A stretch of DNA of 64,000 nucleotides, taken from contig SAXG01000068.1 of the NCBI GenBank assembly GCA_012932865.1, positions 1 through 64,000 of the forward strand. The letters are read 5' to 3'. Below the pieces are notes generated by a model. It ran no database searches. It saw only the letters and a program-made list of their open reading frames with translations, and was not told the DNA's origin. Source of the DNA: Amylostereum areolatum. Taxonomy: Eukaryota > Basidiomycota > Agaricomycetes > Russulales > Stereaceae. Position 1 is the first letter of the stretch. Each line of letters begins with the position of its first letter. The translations under genes and the position numbers were made by a program. Of this stretch, positions 55,301 to 64,000 are shown one piece after another.

Positions 55301-55793
55301 TGTCATGAACGTTACCATTCTGGACATCTCGGACACCTCAGGGACCTCGGGGATAATATCCCAATTCATTTTTATTTTCATTTCTATCTGACTACTCATC
55401 ACTTAGTAACACTCCGTCACTCCGGTGGAGACTCGGCTTATCCTTGATCCTTCCTGACGTCATGACTCCAGGCTCGTCTTATCATCGCTTCTCTTGACTC
55501 CACATGACATCATAATGCTACGCATGACATCATGCCGCTCCGGACCCGGCTCATCCTTATTGTCTCGCTTACTGATCCTGCTGCGCATGTATCTATACTT
55601 AGCTCTGCTTACTGACCGCCGTGTGTCGTAGCTTACTAAGTGACTCTGCCTCGTAGTATATAAGGGCTCCGTTCCTCCTGTACATATTCCCCATCTCGAC
55701 CTGGTCAATACTACCGACCTTACTCCCCATCGCCCCTCTTCACTTGTGTCACACGTCGTCGCCTAGTGCTCGTCACTAAGGCCGTTGCTGACA
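55301..55793 (+). repeat. Retroelement 2 5' LTR
   Basis: 493 bp, TGTCATGAACG...GTTGCTGACA. It contains TAGTATATAAGGGC at about 55654-55667, a probable TATA box for the element transcript. Confidence 0.95.
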
Positions 55794-56268
55794 TAAGGTC
55801 GAGATCTACTTTACCATCGCACTACCCGACGACCATCGTAGCGTAGCATACCTGTCTGTAGTAGACGCCTTATTGCGCTACTAACTCCACTTTTCCTTTG
55901 TGCCGCCTCGGATCATTGCCCCCAGCGTACGCGACTAGTCACCCCGATTCTGTGGTCGTGTGCACGCATCAGCGGCGCCTGGCTTGACGTAACCGCGTTA
56001 CGTTACACGTACTCGGGGCCCCTCGAACACCACGAGAACCCAGACGTGACAGTTGAAGGTGCACCTAACGGTGTAGGAGGCTAGTAAAAGCGACAAAGGG
56101 AAAGTGACCCGAGAAGTTCTTGGGCTCGTGACCCTTGAACGAAGAGACAGCCAACAGGCCGAGAAGGCTGAGGCAGACCGTCTTGCGATTGGAAAGACCA
56201 GTGACATATCCCTCGACACCCGATCCCCTTGCCGTACTAGTAACCGTCCTCGACTCGGGGGCTAGTAC

Positions 56269-57753
56269 ATGGGAGAGGAACACCAAGCCTTGGAAGAAGA
56301 AAACTTCCATTTCCCCGACTTCGACTTCGTGTATGAACGCGAAGAATTCACAGCCGTCACCGAAATCGAACGTGACACCGCCATCACCGCCTACTTTGGC
56401 GACAACCTCTTCGACGCCCACAACTGGGTCTACGCATCTGCGAGCAACCCTGATTGGGGATTTCGGGTTCGAGTTGACTGGACTCGGATCATCGTATCAA
56501 TTGAACAGGGCCATCCCCGGCTTGAGTTCCGGCCCTATTTCTCTGCAATCTACCGGAACGAACAACTACCAAATCAGTGGTACGGGCCCCACACCCCCAT
56601 CCCCCTCTACACCACGACCAGCCCAGAAGGTGGGAGGCCAACGCCAACGCCAAGTCCGCCACCGCAAGAAGAAGGTTTCTGGACAGCCCCCAGCAGTCCC
56701 ATCCCCTCAACCCACGAGGATTCAGATTCCAGCAGGTCCGCACCCAGTAGCTTGCGATCCCTGGACGGATCCCCGCGGATTTATCCACTTGGGCCTTGGA
56801 CCATCGGAGACGGAGGAGGAATTGGAAGCGAACTAGACGAAGTCGACGACATCCTCGACCTATACCTCTCCGACACTACTACCCTCGTCGACGACGACTC
56901 CTTTGAATACGACCCCGACAACCTCGAGTGGGGAGAACCAGAAAACCTCAATAACAACGACTGGGATCAGATCCCCGTCCCCTACATCGCAACCCCGCCC
57001 CAGATCCCTCGCCCGCTCTAAACCGTGTCGTCCACTTACGGCTTACGCCCCCGTAGTCCCCATCCCCTCCCCCGAGGAATCACCGAAGAATACCTCCGAA
57101 GGGAACGGAGATTTCTTTACTTCATCCACTTAGAAGGAGACGAAGAAGAAGACCAAGTCTACTTTGTTGACGGAGAGTGGTGTGCCGACGAAGAAGGAAA
57201 TCAAGCCTTCACTGAAGCCGACCTCGCACTCATCGCCCTAGACTACGACCGACGCCAAGAACGTCTGAGGAACCAACCTCCCCCCGCACCACCCCCACCC
57301 CCACCGTATAACCCACCACCTCGAACCTTCCAAGTCCAAACCCACACCGGACCCCTACGACCCCGCTCCCCCCCCTCATCCGCCTGGAACAGAAGACGAG
57401 CCATGGCCGCCACTGTCCTCAACCGCCGCGCGGCCGATCAAACCAACTGCCCCGCCAACATCGCCGCATTCGCCCCCGTCATCGGAAACACCCGCTACGC
57501 GTTCCTTAATGGGATAGCGTACGAAGTCGCCAAATTCGAATTCACCGACGACCCGTTAAATGGAACACAATGGGCCTATGTCGACGCCGGAAACTGGCAC
57601 GCCTTCAGTGGCCTAATCATCGCCGCATTCACTCCCGCCGCCCCAGGAGCGCCTGCAGCCGCCACCGCTAAACGAAAAATCCACGCCGCCAAACCGCGGG
57701 AGTATAGCGGAAAACGTTCTGAATACGCGGACTTCAAACATGAAGTCACCTAG
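56269..57753 (+). CDS. Retroelement 2 gag N-terminal part, interrupted by TAA
   Basis: One frame from ATG 56269 (MGEEHQALEEENFHFPDFDF) runs to TAA at 57019-57021 and then stays open in the same frame to TAG at 57751-57753. The first part is acidic and Pro-rich with no known family (YFGDNLFDAHNWVYASASNP). The second carries EDQVYFVDGEWCADEEGNQA, a proline stretch, WAYVDAGNWHAF, and the start of a capsid-like region KPREYSGKRSEYADFKHEVT. The TAA could be a nonsense mutation or a boundary between two proteins. The TAG marks a +1 frame change into the next segment. Role: structural proteins of the intracellular particle. Confidence 0.75.
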
Positions 57754-59950
57754 TTACATCGAAGCGGCCCCCCAAGACTTCATCAGTGAAATCGATCAAG
57801 TCCGCTTCATCCTCAGTTACATGAGGGAAGGCGCCGCCAAGGAATGGGCGCGCAACTTCAAAGACGCCAATGTCCTCACCGCCGGAACCACGGTCACGAT
57901 GGCCAACTTCATCACTGCCCTCGACGCCTCCTTCGTCAGCACCTCGGATCAGCAGGACGCGCTCAATGAACTGGATCAGTTCAAAATGGGGAGCAAATCA
58001 GCCGATGAATTCTTCGTCAAATTCGAACAAATTGCGCGACGCGCTAACGTCATCCCCACCAACGACGACGCCTGGTTCCTTCGTATTCTCAAAGCCAACA
58101 TCAAGATAGAGATACTGAAGAACATCTTCCGCAGCCCGCCGGTCCCCACCACATACACCGATTGGAAGAAACGCGTCACTGAGATGGACAATGCCTGGCG
58201 CGAAATCTCCGAAATGCACCGCGGACACCCCTCCTCCTCCACCCATACCACCTCCAAACCCAAAGACGTCAAAGATGCCACGGGTACCATTCATGGAGGC
58301 GGTGGACAAGCCATGGACATAGGCGCCGTCGACACCAAGGGACGCTGCTTCAAATGTGGAATGACCAACCACATCTCCAAGGACTGCAAGGCGTCGGTCG
58401 AATACATCCGGAAAAAGTGGGGACGTGATCGCTACAGCACGTCTCCCAACTACAAAGGACCCCGCTCCTCGAACACCCCGCGACCACCTCCCTTCAAACG
58501 CAACCCCAACCAGCAAGCACGGTCCCAGACCACGGAAGAATTCGCTTCGCCCAAAGAATGGATTAACACTCTAGGACGACGAGCAGCGAAAGATGATCCT
58601 CCGCGCTCTGGTGGAAACCGACGGCAAAACCACGCCGACGCCCAAAACAGAAGCAAAGAAGAAGAAGAAGGACAAGGACAAGGTAGTCGACGACAGGAGC
58701 ACCAAGAGCGGTGGATCAGATGCCGACGCAGAGTCGGATTTTTAGAGGGGCGAAGGATGAACACGGCATCCAACGCCTCGAAACCAGTTTCTCGATGGCC
58801 TCTTTCTCGCATTCTATCATCAGGACTCTCTGTACCCTCTCGCTTCCCTGACCCGGATTTCTTCAATCGTTGGCCCCATTCTCGTTTACGATCACATGTA
58901 CATCCCTCGCTGGAAAAGGACTCGGTGAAGACCGAGACTACGACGCGCGATGGCTGGGGCGCGTCGCTGGACACAATTAAATCCCCTCCTCCCCCGTATA
59001 TGTCGCTCCGCACGTCCAACACGACGATAAACTGTAGCCCAGGTGAGAAGCCTGCCCTCAAGAAGGACGAAGAAAGGAAGAAATTCCCGGTCGGATGGAC
59101 GGCCTTCAACACCGTCGACTGGGCCGCCCCGAAAATCCTGGATCCAATCAAGCCGCGGACCTTCACATGGCCCGCGTTCAACCCCTTCCTCCGAGTGCCA
59201 CCGGTGAAACTCCCTAAGACATCGCGCGCTCATGTGGGCACCATCCATGAGGAGGATACGGATGTCACCCAACCACCTCCCCGAGAGGAAAAGGGCATAG
59301 TTCGACCTCCTCAGGGCGGATACACGCCAGATCCTTCTTGCAAGGTCGGGGACACGAAGCCGGAAAACGGAGACGGGGGTTGCATTGACAGGGAAATCCC
59401 GGTGGACCCGAGTTTAGCTCGGGACAGGGGAGGCGCGATGGCAGGGGCGCCCCCCACAGGTGTAGATACGTCACGAAAATATGCGTTACCAAGAACTGCG
59501 CAATGGACCTTGAAACGCTTAAGGGAAAACAAACCTGAAAGCGCGATCGCAGAACTACGGATATGGACTCATCATAAGCGACGAGAAGAAGCCACCCACG
59601 AAGCCGTTCAAGAGATCGGCCGAATGGGAGACGAACAAGCGATCCAAGCCTTGCACGAGCTTCACTCACCCATGAGGTTCATACGATCAAACGGACGACG
59701 AGAGCAGATCAACGTCCCCATCCGGCTCCAGTTCGGTCCAAAGACAGTAAACGCCCAGGCCCTAATCGATAGCGGATGTACGGGGTCGTGCATTGACGAA
59801 GCCTTCGTCAAAAAACACGACATCCCTACTAAGAAAACCGCACGACCGATTCCGGTTAAAAACGCAGACGGAACCCACAACTCAGGGAGGACCAATAACC
59901 GAGTACGTTACGGCGCATGTAACCATTCACGGACACGAAGAAGACCTTGA
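57740..59950 (+). CDS. Retroelement 2 gag capsid, zinc knuckle and protease start
   Basis: The functional reading enters by +1 shift at 57751, giving YIEAAPQDFISEIDQVRFIL and ILSYMREGAAKEWARNFKDA of the capsid domain. It then has the zinc knuckle CFKCGMTNHISKDC and a basic linker. The protease active site ALIDSGCTGSCIDEAFVKKH follows at about 59759-59816. After the motif VKNADGTHN at about 59880 the homologous frame moves to the next segment; the remaining 23 codons in this frame are not family-like. Known role: particle formation and polyprotein processing. Confidence 0.8.
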   Translation: MKSPSYIEAAPQDFISEIDQVRFILSYMREGAAKEWARNFKDANVLTAGTTVTMANFITALDASFVSTSDQQDALNELDQFKMGSKSADEFFVKFEQIARRANVIPTNDDAWFLRILKANIKIEILKNIFRSPPVPTTYTDWKKRVTEMDNAWREISEMHRGHPSSSTHTTSKPKDVKDATGTIHGGGGQAMDIGAVDTKGRCFKCGMTNHISKDCKASVEYIRKKWGRDRYSTSPNYKGPRSSNTPRPPPFKRNPNQQARSQTTEEFASPKEWINTLGRRAAKDDPPRSGGNRRQNHADAQNRSKEEEEGQGQGSRRQEHQERWIRCRRRVGFLEGRRMNTASNASKPVSRWPLSRILSSGLSVPSRFPDPDFFNRWPHSRLRSHVHPSLEKDSVKTETTTRDGWGASLDTIKSPPPPYMSLRTSNTTINCSPGEKPALKKDEERKKFPVGWTAFNTVDWAAPKILDPIKPRTFTWPAFNPFLRVPPVKLPKTSRAHVGTIHEEDTDVTQPPPREEKGIVRPPQGGYTPDPSCKVGDTKPENGDGGCIDREIPVDPSLARDRGGAMAGAPPTGVDTSRKYALPRTAQWTLKRLRENKPESAIAELRIWTHHKRREEATHEAVQEIGRMGDEQAIQALHELHSPMRFIRSNGRREQINVPIRLQFGPKTVNAQALIDSGCTGSCIDEAFVKKHDIPTKKTARPIPVKNADGTHNSGRTNNRVRYGACNHSRTRRRP

Positions 59951-62561
59951 CTTGGCGGTTTCACACCTCGGAATGAACGTCTACATCGGTCACGAATGGC
60001 TTCGACAGCACAACCCGTCGATCAATTGGACAGAAGGGACTATCACGTTCGACAGGTGCCCCCAGGAATGCCAACCCACGAAATTCAACATCGATGAGAA
60101 AGATGAGGAAACACCTGACGAAGTCTACCCTCTAGAAGAAGGCGAACAATTATACGCCTTTGACTGGGAAGGTTACCAATCATCGACCTCGCTATACGTC
60201 AGGACACTTGCTTCGGACATCGCCATTGCGGAAAACGCGAAGAAAAAGGCTCAAACCTTCGCGGAACGCGTCCCCTCGGATTATCACGAATTTAAGGACA
60301 TCTTCGACAAAGACGACTTTGATAAACTCCCAAAAAGACGACCTTGGGACCACGCCATCGAACTCAAGCCCGATTTCACACCCGTAGATTGCAAAGTCTA
60401 CCCATTGACGCTTGACGAGCAAGGGAAACTAGACGACTTTCTCGAAGAAAACCTACGCTCCGGACGCATCCGCAACTCAAAATCCCCGATGGCCTCACCG
60501 TTTTTCTTCATTAAAAAGAAAGACGGATCCCTCCGACCGGTGCAAGACTACAGACGGCTTAACGACATGACCATAAAAAATCGTTATCCACTCCCACTCG
60601 TACAGGAACTCCTCGACAAGTTAAAAGGAGCCAAGGTATTCACCAAACTCGACGTACGATGGGGATACAACAACGTCCGCATCAAGGAAGGAGACGAATG
60701 GAAAGCCGCATTCCGCACCAACAAGGGACTCTTTGAACCAACGGTCATGTTTTTCGGCCTCACGAACTCGCCCGCCACCTTCCAAGCCATGATGAACGAC
60801 CTCTTCCGAGACCTGATCCATGAAGGCATTGTAGTTGTCTACCTCGATGACATCCTGATCTTTACGGAAACGCTTGAACAACACCGGCAGGCCGTCAAAC
60901 AGGTACTCCAAATCCTACGCGACAACAACCTGTACCTAAAACCGGAAAAATGCGACTTCGAGCAGGAAGAAATCGAATACCTAGGAATGATCGTAGGACA
61001 CGGCAAGGTCCGAATGGACCCCGCCAAAGTCGCAGCTATTACCAACTGGACCGCCCCCACGACAAAAAAACAATTACAATCGTTCCTCGGATTCTGCAAC
61101 TTCTACAGACGCTTCGTACCGGATTTCAGTCGAATCGCGCATGATCTAACCAAGCTCACGGGTCATACGGACTGGGAATGGACAGACGCTCAACAAGTGG
61201 CCTTCGAAGAACTCAAACGGCGAATCACATCACAACCGGTCCTAGCCATTCCCACGGATAATGAAAAGTTCCGTGTCGAAGCCGATTCATCCGACTACGC
61301 CACCGGAGCAGTACTATCGCAGAAGCAAGCCAACGGCCACTGGCACCCCATTGCCTACTTTTCCAAAGCACTGAGCCCAGCCGAACGCAACTACGAAATC
61401 TACGATAAGGAACTGCTAGCGATCATGTCGGCCCTAGACGAATGGCGACAATACCTTATGGGCGCCCGACAACCATTCGACATATGGACCGATCACCGTA
61501 ACCTGACCTACTTCCGGAAGGCGCAGAAACTCAACCGACGACAAGCAAGATGGTTAATGGAGTTACAAGAGTACAACTTCACCCTGACGCATAAAGCCGG
61601 CAACCAAATGGGCAAGCCCGACGCCATTTCACGACAGGCGGGGCTTAAAAAGGGGGAAAATGACAACAAAGACGTCGTCCTCCTTAAAACCGAGCTATTC
61701 CGTGCACTCAGGACACCCGAAGGATCAGGAATAATGGTGGATGGACCGGAAAACGCCTTCATCACGCGCATAAAAGGGACAACCAAGCAGGATGACTCAG
61801 TAAAAAGAGCGCTAGCCATGAAAGTCAAGGGATGGAAGGAACAAGAAAACAATCTTTTTACGTTCCAACAACGAATCTACGTACCCCGCGACAAAAAGCT
61901 ACGCGCAGACATCATCCAGGCTCACCATGACGGACCACTCAATGGACACCCAGGACGCTACAAAACACACGAACTCATCACGCGCAACTATTGGTGGCCG
62001 GCAATACGAGACGACGTACGAAAGTACGTCGAAGGCTGCGAAACGTGCCAACAGAACAAAATACGCCACGACCAAATAGCCGCCCCGCTGCATCCACACG
62101 AGCCTCCCAAGGGACCATGGGAGCACGTCTCAATCGACTTTGTCATGCCGTTACCCGTCTCAGAAGGATACGACGCCATCTGTAATGTCAACTGCATGGG
62201 CACCAAGCAAGTCGTATTCTGGGCCACAACCAAAGACCTCACCGAAGACGAATTAGCCAAAGAATTCTTACGCAATGTCGTGCCCCATCATGGTGTCCCG
62301 CGAAAGATCGTCAGCGACCGAGGCAGCGTATTCGTCTCCAAATTCACGAAGGCCTTGTGCGAACAACTAGGAATTGAAGCCAACCCCTCCACGGCGTACC
62401 ACCCCCAAACCGATGGACAAACCGAACGCTCCAATATGACGATGGAAAACTACCTCCGCATCTATGTAAACCATCGTCAGGACGACTGGGCCCATTTCCT
62501 ACCCCTGGCCATGACCGCGTTCAACAATATGACCCATTCATCCATCGGCATGTCCCCCTAA
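59793..62561 (+). CDS. Retroelement 2 protease end, RT, RNase H and integrase core
   Basis: Homology starts at about 59883 (QGGPITEYVTAHVTIHG). Protease end: LGMNVYIGHEWLRQHNPSIN. Reverse transcriptase: SPFFFIKKKDGSLRPVQDYR, FTKLDVRWGYNNVRIKEGDE, FFGLTNSPATFQAMMNDLFR and the active site VVVYLDDILIF. RNase H: FRVEADSSDYATGAVLSQKQ, IYDKELLAIMSALDEW and IWTDHRNLTYF. Integrase: zinc-binding HHDGPLNGHPGRYKTHELI with CETCQQNK, then core SIDFVMPLPVSEGYDAICNV, KIVSDRGSVFVSKF and AYHPQTDGQTERSNMTMENY. It ends at TAA 62559-62561, just after SSIGMSP. All catalytic residues are present. Confidence 0.92.
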   Translation: MTKPSSKNTTSLLRKPHDRFRLKTQTEPTTQGGPITEYVTAHVTIHGHEEDLDLAVSHLGMNVYIGHEWLRQHNPSINWTEGTITFDRCPQECQPTKFNIDEKDEETPDEVYPLEEGEQLYAFDWEGYQSSTSLYVRTLASDIAIAENAKKKAQTFAERVPSDYHEFKDIFDKDDFDKLPKRRPWDHAIELKPDFTPVDCKVYPLTLDEQGKLDDFLEENLRSGRIRNSKSPMASPFFFIKKKDGSLRPVQDYRRLNDMTIKNRYPLPLVQELLDKLKGAKVFTKLDVRWGYNNVRIKEGDEWKAAFRTNKGLFEPTVMFFGLTNSPATFQAMMNDLFRDLIHEGIVVVYLDDILIFTETLEQHRQAVKQVLQILRDNNLYLKPEKCDFEQEEIEYLGMIVGHGKVRMDPAKVAAITNWTAPTTKKQLQSFLGFCNFYRRFVPDFSRIAHDLTKLTGHTDWEWTDAQQVAFEELKRRITSQPVLAIPTDNEKFRVEADSSDYATGAVLSQKQANGHWHPIAYFSKALSPAERNYEIYDKELLAIMSALDEWRQYLMGARQPFDIWTDHRNLTYFRKAQKLNRRQARWLMELQEYNFTLTHKAGNQMGKPDAISRQAGLKKGENDNKDVVLLKTELFRALRTPEGSGIMVDGPENAFITRIKGTTKQDDSVKRALAMKVKGWKEQENNLFTFQQRIYVPRDKKLRADIIQAHHDGPLNGHPGRYKTHELITRNYWWPAIRDDVRKYVEGCETCQQNKIRHDQIAAPLHPHEPPKGPWEHVSIDFVMPLPVSEGYDAICNVNCMGTKQVVFWATTKDLTEDELAKEFLRNVVPHHGVPRKIVSDRGSVFVSKFTKALCEQLGIEANPSTAYHPQTDGQTERSNMTMENYLRIYVNHRQDDWAHFLPLAMTAFNNMTHSSIGMSP

Positions 62562-62562
62562 C

Positions 62563-63258
62563 TTCGCCAATTACGGTCGCGAACTCTACCTCGGAACAAA
62601 TCCCCGCCGCGAAACAACCAACCCCACGGCCAACGAACTCGCCCAACGAATGCGAGACATCTACACCGAAGCACGCTCCGCCCTCAAGGCCGCTCAAAAT
62701 GATCAGAAGCGGTTCTATGATCGTAACAAAGCCGACCCCGTGGACTACCATGTCGGGGACTTCGTATGGTTGGAAGCCAAAACTCGCGACGGACAGACGG
62801 TGATCCATACCGTACGACCAATGCAGAAGCTAGACGCCAAACGATTCGGGCCGTTCAAAGTTCTGAAAAAGGTTGGGGCATCGGCGTACCATCTTCAACT
62901 CCCGAAGACGTGGGGACGTAAACACCCAGTGTTCAACGAATCCCTCTTATCACCGCACAACGGTCCTGCCTTCGACCAACAGAAAAAAGCACCACCTCCG
63001 CCCCCTGACCTTATCCAAGGAGAAGAATTCTACGAAGTAGAATCCATCGTCGACGTCCGTAGAAAGTCGAAACGCCTCGAATTCCTGGTCCATTGGAAAG
63101 GGTACGATCAAAGTGAAGATACCTGGGAACCAAAGACAAATCTGGGGAAAGCCAAGAAACCCCTAGACGACTTCTACCGCCGCCACCCCACCGCCTTAAG
63201 ACTGCTCAAATGGCTCCTCATACGCCGATTACGATCGAAGCCAACCATACGATCATGA
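62563..63258 (+). CDS. Retroelement 2 integrase C-terminus and chromodomain
   Basis: The frame is +1 relative to the integrase core and continues it as FANYGRELYLGTNPRRETTN. It then has FYDRNKADPVDYHVGDFVWL, the GPF module KRFGPFKVLKKVGASAYHLQ, and a chromodomain YEVESIVDVRRKSKRLEFLV followed by HWKGYDQSEDTWEP. Ends TIRS with TGA at 63258. It would be expressed only by frameshifting or from an intact sibling. Confidence 0.85.
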   Translation, partial: FANYGRELYLGTNPRRETTNPTANELAQRMRDIYTEARSALKAAQNDQKRFYDRNKADPVDYHVGDFVWLEAKTRDGQTVIHTVRPMQKLDAKRFGPFKVLKKVGASAYHLQLPKTWGRKHPVFNESLLSPHNGPAFDQQKKAPPPPPDLIQGEEFYEVESIVDVRRKSKRLEFLVHWKGYDQSEDTWEPKTNLGKAKKPLDDFYRRHPTALRLLKWLLIRRLRSKPTIRS

Positions 63259-63350
63259 AGGCTGCCCATGAGCGTCTGGACAAACATCTTGTGCGCCGAA
63301 GGGTTTATCATCGGGATTCAACGAGGACGTTGAATCTAACGGGAAGGTGA

Positions 63351-63843
63351 TGTCATGAACGTTACCATTCCGGACATCTCGGACACCTCAGGGACCTCGG
63401 GGATAATATCCCAATTCATTTTTATTTTCATTTCTATCTGACTACTCATCACTTAGTAACACTCCGTCACTCCGGTGGAGACTCGGCTTATCCTTGATCC
63501 TTCCTGACGTCATGACTCCAGGCTCGTCTTATCATCGCTTCTCTTGACTCCACATGACATCATAATGCTACGCATGACATCATGCCGCTCCGGACCCGGC
63601 TCATCCTTATTGTCTCGCTTACTGATCCTGCTGCGCATGTATCTATACTTAGCTCTGCTTACTGACCGCCGTGTGTCGTAGCTTACTAAGTGACTCTGCC
63701 TCGTAGTATATAAGGGCTCCGTTCCTCCTGTACATATTCCCCATCTCGACCTGGTCAATACTACCGACCTTACTCCCCATCGCCCCTCTTCACTTGTGTC
63801 ACACGTCGTCGCCTAGTGCTCGTCACTAAGGCCGTTGCTGACA
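63351..63843 (+). repeat. Retroelement 2 3' LTR
   Basis: 493 bp, identical to 55301-55793 except for one base. Confidence 0.95.
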
Positions 63844-63891
63844 TTTTCAGGCCGCGTTTCAAAACGCGGCCCGAAAATATGTCATGATCTC
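63844..63891. repeat. Right part of a 62-bp palindrome cut by retroelement 2
   Basis: Joining the left flank 55282-55300 to the sequence right of the element (using one TTTTC copy) gives two 30-bp arms that match at 28 positions, with a 2-nt centre. The inner part GGCCGCGTTT / AAACGCGGCC at 63850-63872 is an intact 10-bp stem. The two mismatches are transitions. Confidence 0.85.
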
Positions 63892-64000
63892 TGGCGAGAA
63901 CGACGCGACTTCCTCATCACCAACCTCGTCCTCATCCCTCTCTCCCTCCTCTTTCCTCCGCCCCCGTCCCTCCTCAACGCATCCAACGACACTCCAAAAT
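63892..64000. other. Right edge of window, nothing assigned
   Basis: 109 bp of C/T-rich sequence, possibly upstream of a gene outside the window. Confidence 0.3.

Larger units (their letters stand above)
55301..63843 (+). mobile_element. Retroelement 2: young chromodomain Ty3/Gypsy element
   Basis: An 8.5-kb LTR retrotransposon with gag, zinc knuckle, protease, reverse transcriptase, RNase H, integrase and chromodomain. The two 493-bp LTRs differ at one base (55321 T versus 63371 C). The 5-bp direct repeat TTTTC flanks it at 55296-55300 and 63844-63848. LTRs begin TGTCA and end TGACA. A purine tract GGGAAGGTGA at 63341-63350 precedes the 3' LTR. The sequence after the 5' LTR (TAAGGTCGAGATC) does not start with TGG, so the primer is not an ordinary tRNA 3' end pairing immediately at the LTR edge. 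The coding frame has one in-frame stop and three +1 shifts. Near-identical LTRs imply recent insertion. Confidence 0.95.

Noticed and set aside
55460..63758. Identical 82-codon minus-strand frames at 55460-55708 and 63510-63758
   Set aside because: They lie in the two LTRs of retroelement 2 and are duplicated by them.
63849..63873. Helitron 3' end (hairpin near the terminus)
   Set aside because: No CTRR end follows the hairpin, and the palindrome extends far beyond it on both sides.

Overview
The window is nuclear DNA of a filamentous fungus, most probably a mushroom-forming basidiomycete (Agaricomycetes). Coding exons are interrupted by many short GT-AG introns, mostly about 45-60 nt, intergenic distances are small, and the recognisable proteins are eukaryotic: cap-binding CBP80, cytosolic ribosomal proteins L8 and S25, ER glucosidase II beta, and mitochondrial carriers. 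Gene models were spliced by eye from reading-frame continuity and known family motifs; no search was run.

Region 1 (1-43,850) is gene-dense host DNA. In order: the 3' end of an acyl-CoA dehydrogenase with a peroxisomal-type C-terminus; about 3.1 kb with no assignable gene; a cyclopropane-fatty-acid-synthase-type methyltransferase (+); a mitochondrial FAD/folate carrier (-); a prolyl oligopeptidase (+) with one frame break; tRNA adenosine deaminase TAD2 (-); mitochondrial IF3 (+); a large PPR-like mitochondrial protein (-); nuclear cap-binding protein CBP80 (+); two tandem paralogous FAD monooxygenases (+), separated by 3 kb that holds a hAT-like MITE; a Yea4-type UDP-GlcNAc transporter (-); a PCL-type cyclin (+); an SH3 protein (-); an SSXT/SS18-like Q-rich protein (+); ribosomal protein L8 (+); an FGGY carbohydrate kinase (-); ribosomal protein S25 (-); and glucosidase II beta (+). 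Most neighbours are convergent or divergent pairs with shared short promoters. The genes are housekeeping functions (fatty acid, translation, RNA and ER processing) and do not form a pathway cluster.

Region 2 (44,250-64,000) is repeat-rich. A decayed chromodomain Ty3/Gypsy element lies on the minus strand (44,253-53,285), with diverged LTRs, several nonsense codons and a nested 1.9-kb terminal-inverted-repeat element. Then come 2 kb of minisatellites, a tRNA-like SINE candidate and inverted repeats. Last is a young chromodomain Ty3/Gypsy element on the plus strand (55,301-63,843) with 493-bp LTRs that differ at one base and a 5-bp target duplication. This young element is inserted inside a near-perfect 62-bp palindrome. 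Its coding frame needs three +1 shifts, each equal to skipping one T after a codon ending in C, and two of these fall exactly at a stop codon.

The observations most worth checking are the frame pattern of the young retroelement, the split palindrome, the MITE with seven same-direction motif copies, and the frame breaks in the prolyl oligopeptidase and SH3 genes.
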